Positions 54,278 to 54,871 of a stretch of 54,871 nt of DNA are shown here, in pieces; the first letter of the stretch is position 1, and each line of letters begins with the position of its first letter. A model generated the notes under the pieces. It was not told the origin of the DNA. It did no database searches and saw only the letters and a list, made by a program, of their open reading frames with translations. The stretch is from assembly GCA_934215995.1 (NCBI GenBank), contig CAKQBC010000001.1, forward strand, positions 1 through 54,871. Reading direction: 5' to 3'. A program made the translations under genes and the position numbers. The stretch is from an uncultured Bacillus sp. (lineage in GTDB: Bacteria; Bacillota; Bacilli; Bacillales; DSM-1321).

Positions 54278-54871
54278 ATGAGTAGTTTTGAAGATTTGCT
54301 CGGTAAAATTACGGAAAATATCGAGCGCAAAATTAACGATCCGCTTGAAAGCATGGTTGTGGATGAACGGAACCAGAATTTCACCATTCATCAAAATGAG
54401 GTAACAAAATCCTTAATGTTTCTAAGTCCGATAGATAGAGATGTTTATGAAATTATAACCATGTATGCCTATGGAAATAAAAATTATTCATTTCCAAGTG
54501 TGGCGACTATGGGTTTGATGATGGATAGAGATGTAAAAATTATTCGTCAATCCATATCCAATCTTGAACGGATGGGGCTTGTATTAGTTTTTCCAAGAAT
54601 TGATTTTAAATCGTTGATTCATAAGAGCAATGTTTATGTTCTTCTGGATATCCCTCAATGGATAAAGGATTACGGCATTGAAGATTATGATTTCACCGAA
54701 AAGTGGAAAAAGAAAAAGAAACCGGAAAAAGAAGAATTTCGTTTAATGATGATTGAAGAAAATATGTCGGACCGGGTAAGGGAACACATCAAATCTCGGG
54801 ATGAATATTTGGCAAAATATGAAGAGTTAAAGGCTGAGGCCGAACTTAAAAATCTAGAAAAGAAAAAGAAA
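54278..54871 (+). CDS. Replication initiator Rep, N-terminal part
   Basis: ATG after AGGAGG. About residues 45-120 form a winged HTH (SPIDRDVYEIITMYAYGNKN, FPSVATMGLMMDRDVKIIRQ, SNLERMGLVLVFPR) like the HTH_36 family of plasmid initiators. It continues at base 1 of the window because the molecule is circular (54795 equals 1). Total 462 residues. Translation is probably controlled by the antisense RNA upstream. Confidence 0.85.
   Translation, partial: MSSFEDLLGKITENIERKINDPLESMVVDERNQNFTIHQNEVTKSLMFLSPIDRDVYEIITMYAYGNKNYSFPSVATMGLMMDRDVKIIRQSISNLERMGLVLVFPRIDFKSLIHKSNVYVLLDIPQWIKDYGIEDYDFTEKWKKKKKPEKEEFRLMMIEENMSDRVREHIKSRDEYLAKYEELKAEAELKNLEKKKK
54795..54871. repeat. Terminal direct repeat, right copy
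   Basis: Identical to bases 1-77; shows circularity. Confidence 0.93.

Overview
What it is. The last 77 bases (54795-54871) repeat the first 77 (1-77) exactly, and the rep reading frame runs through the join. The window therefore reads as one closed circle of about 54,794 bp, opened inside its replication gene. It carries a complete siphovirus-type temperate phage genome (HK97-like capsid, long tape measure, SPP1-like holin) together with plasmid functions: an initiator gene with internal iterons, ParA plus a ribbon-helix-helix partner, a serine resolvase with a 28-bp res-like subsite, and mazEF. I see no tyrosine integrase and no large serine integrase. The best reading is a phage-plasmid that persists as an extrachromosomal prophage. 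AbrB, RinA/ArpU-like, XhlA-like and YetF-like proteins and strong Gram-positive ribosome binding sites suggest a Bacillales host, probably Bacillaceae. No tRNA, rRNA or CRISPR array was seen.

Layout. 54278-872 (across the join): replication initiator, whose noncoding leader (53816-54277) appears to encode two small minus-strand RNAs. 0.9-4.6 kb: small early genes, a triple-HTH protein, a DUF3846 protein and a RecB-like nuclease. 4.7-5.4 kb: mazEF on the minus strand. 5.6-12.1 kb: islands of very small accessory genes, including a gamma-glutamylcyclotransferase/amidoligase pair and an Ltp-type superinfection-exclusion candidate. 12.3-13.6 kb: a membrane protein and the resolvase. 13.6-20.3 kb: recombination, replication and regulation (HNH, Erf, SSB, replisome organiser with internal repeats, DnaC/DnaI-like loader, sigma factor, RusA, RinA/ArpU-like activator). 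20.2-21.2 kb: an intracellular subtilisin. 21.2-21.4 kb: a probable structured RNA. 21.5-46 kb: ParB-MTase, terminase, portal-MuF fusion, protease, capsid, connectors, tail tube, frameshifted tail chaperones, tape measure, Dit and a giant GH25-Tal protein. 46-49.6 kb: lysis and cargo genes. 49.7-50.4 kb: dUTPase. 50.5-51.9 kb: partition. 52-53.8 kb: a GAF-like protein, a divergent XRE repressor and AbrB, among clustered 17-bp palindromic operators.

How it works together (inference). Rep, ParA/RHH, resolvase and MazEF would keep the lysogen as a plasmid. The XRE protein probably holds the operators. On induction the Erf/SSB/loader cluster would replicate DNA, and the sigma factor and RinA/ArpU-like protein would turn on packaging, structure and lysis.

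Most unusual signal. Short arrays of a degenerate hexamer, RTAAAY, occur at about 24 places around the circle. The 6-bp register holds within each array, and variation is mostly transitions at the two ends of the unit. Many arrays lie between a promoter-like element and a ribosome binding site. Others lie inside genes, where they encode Val-Asn repeats in linkers. One lies just upstream of the parA operon. Also notable are a candidate antisense RNA complementary to the rep ribosome binding site, a TGTACGT promoter family, and a predicted repressor regulon.
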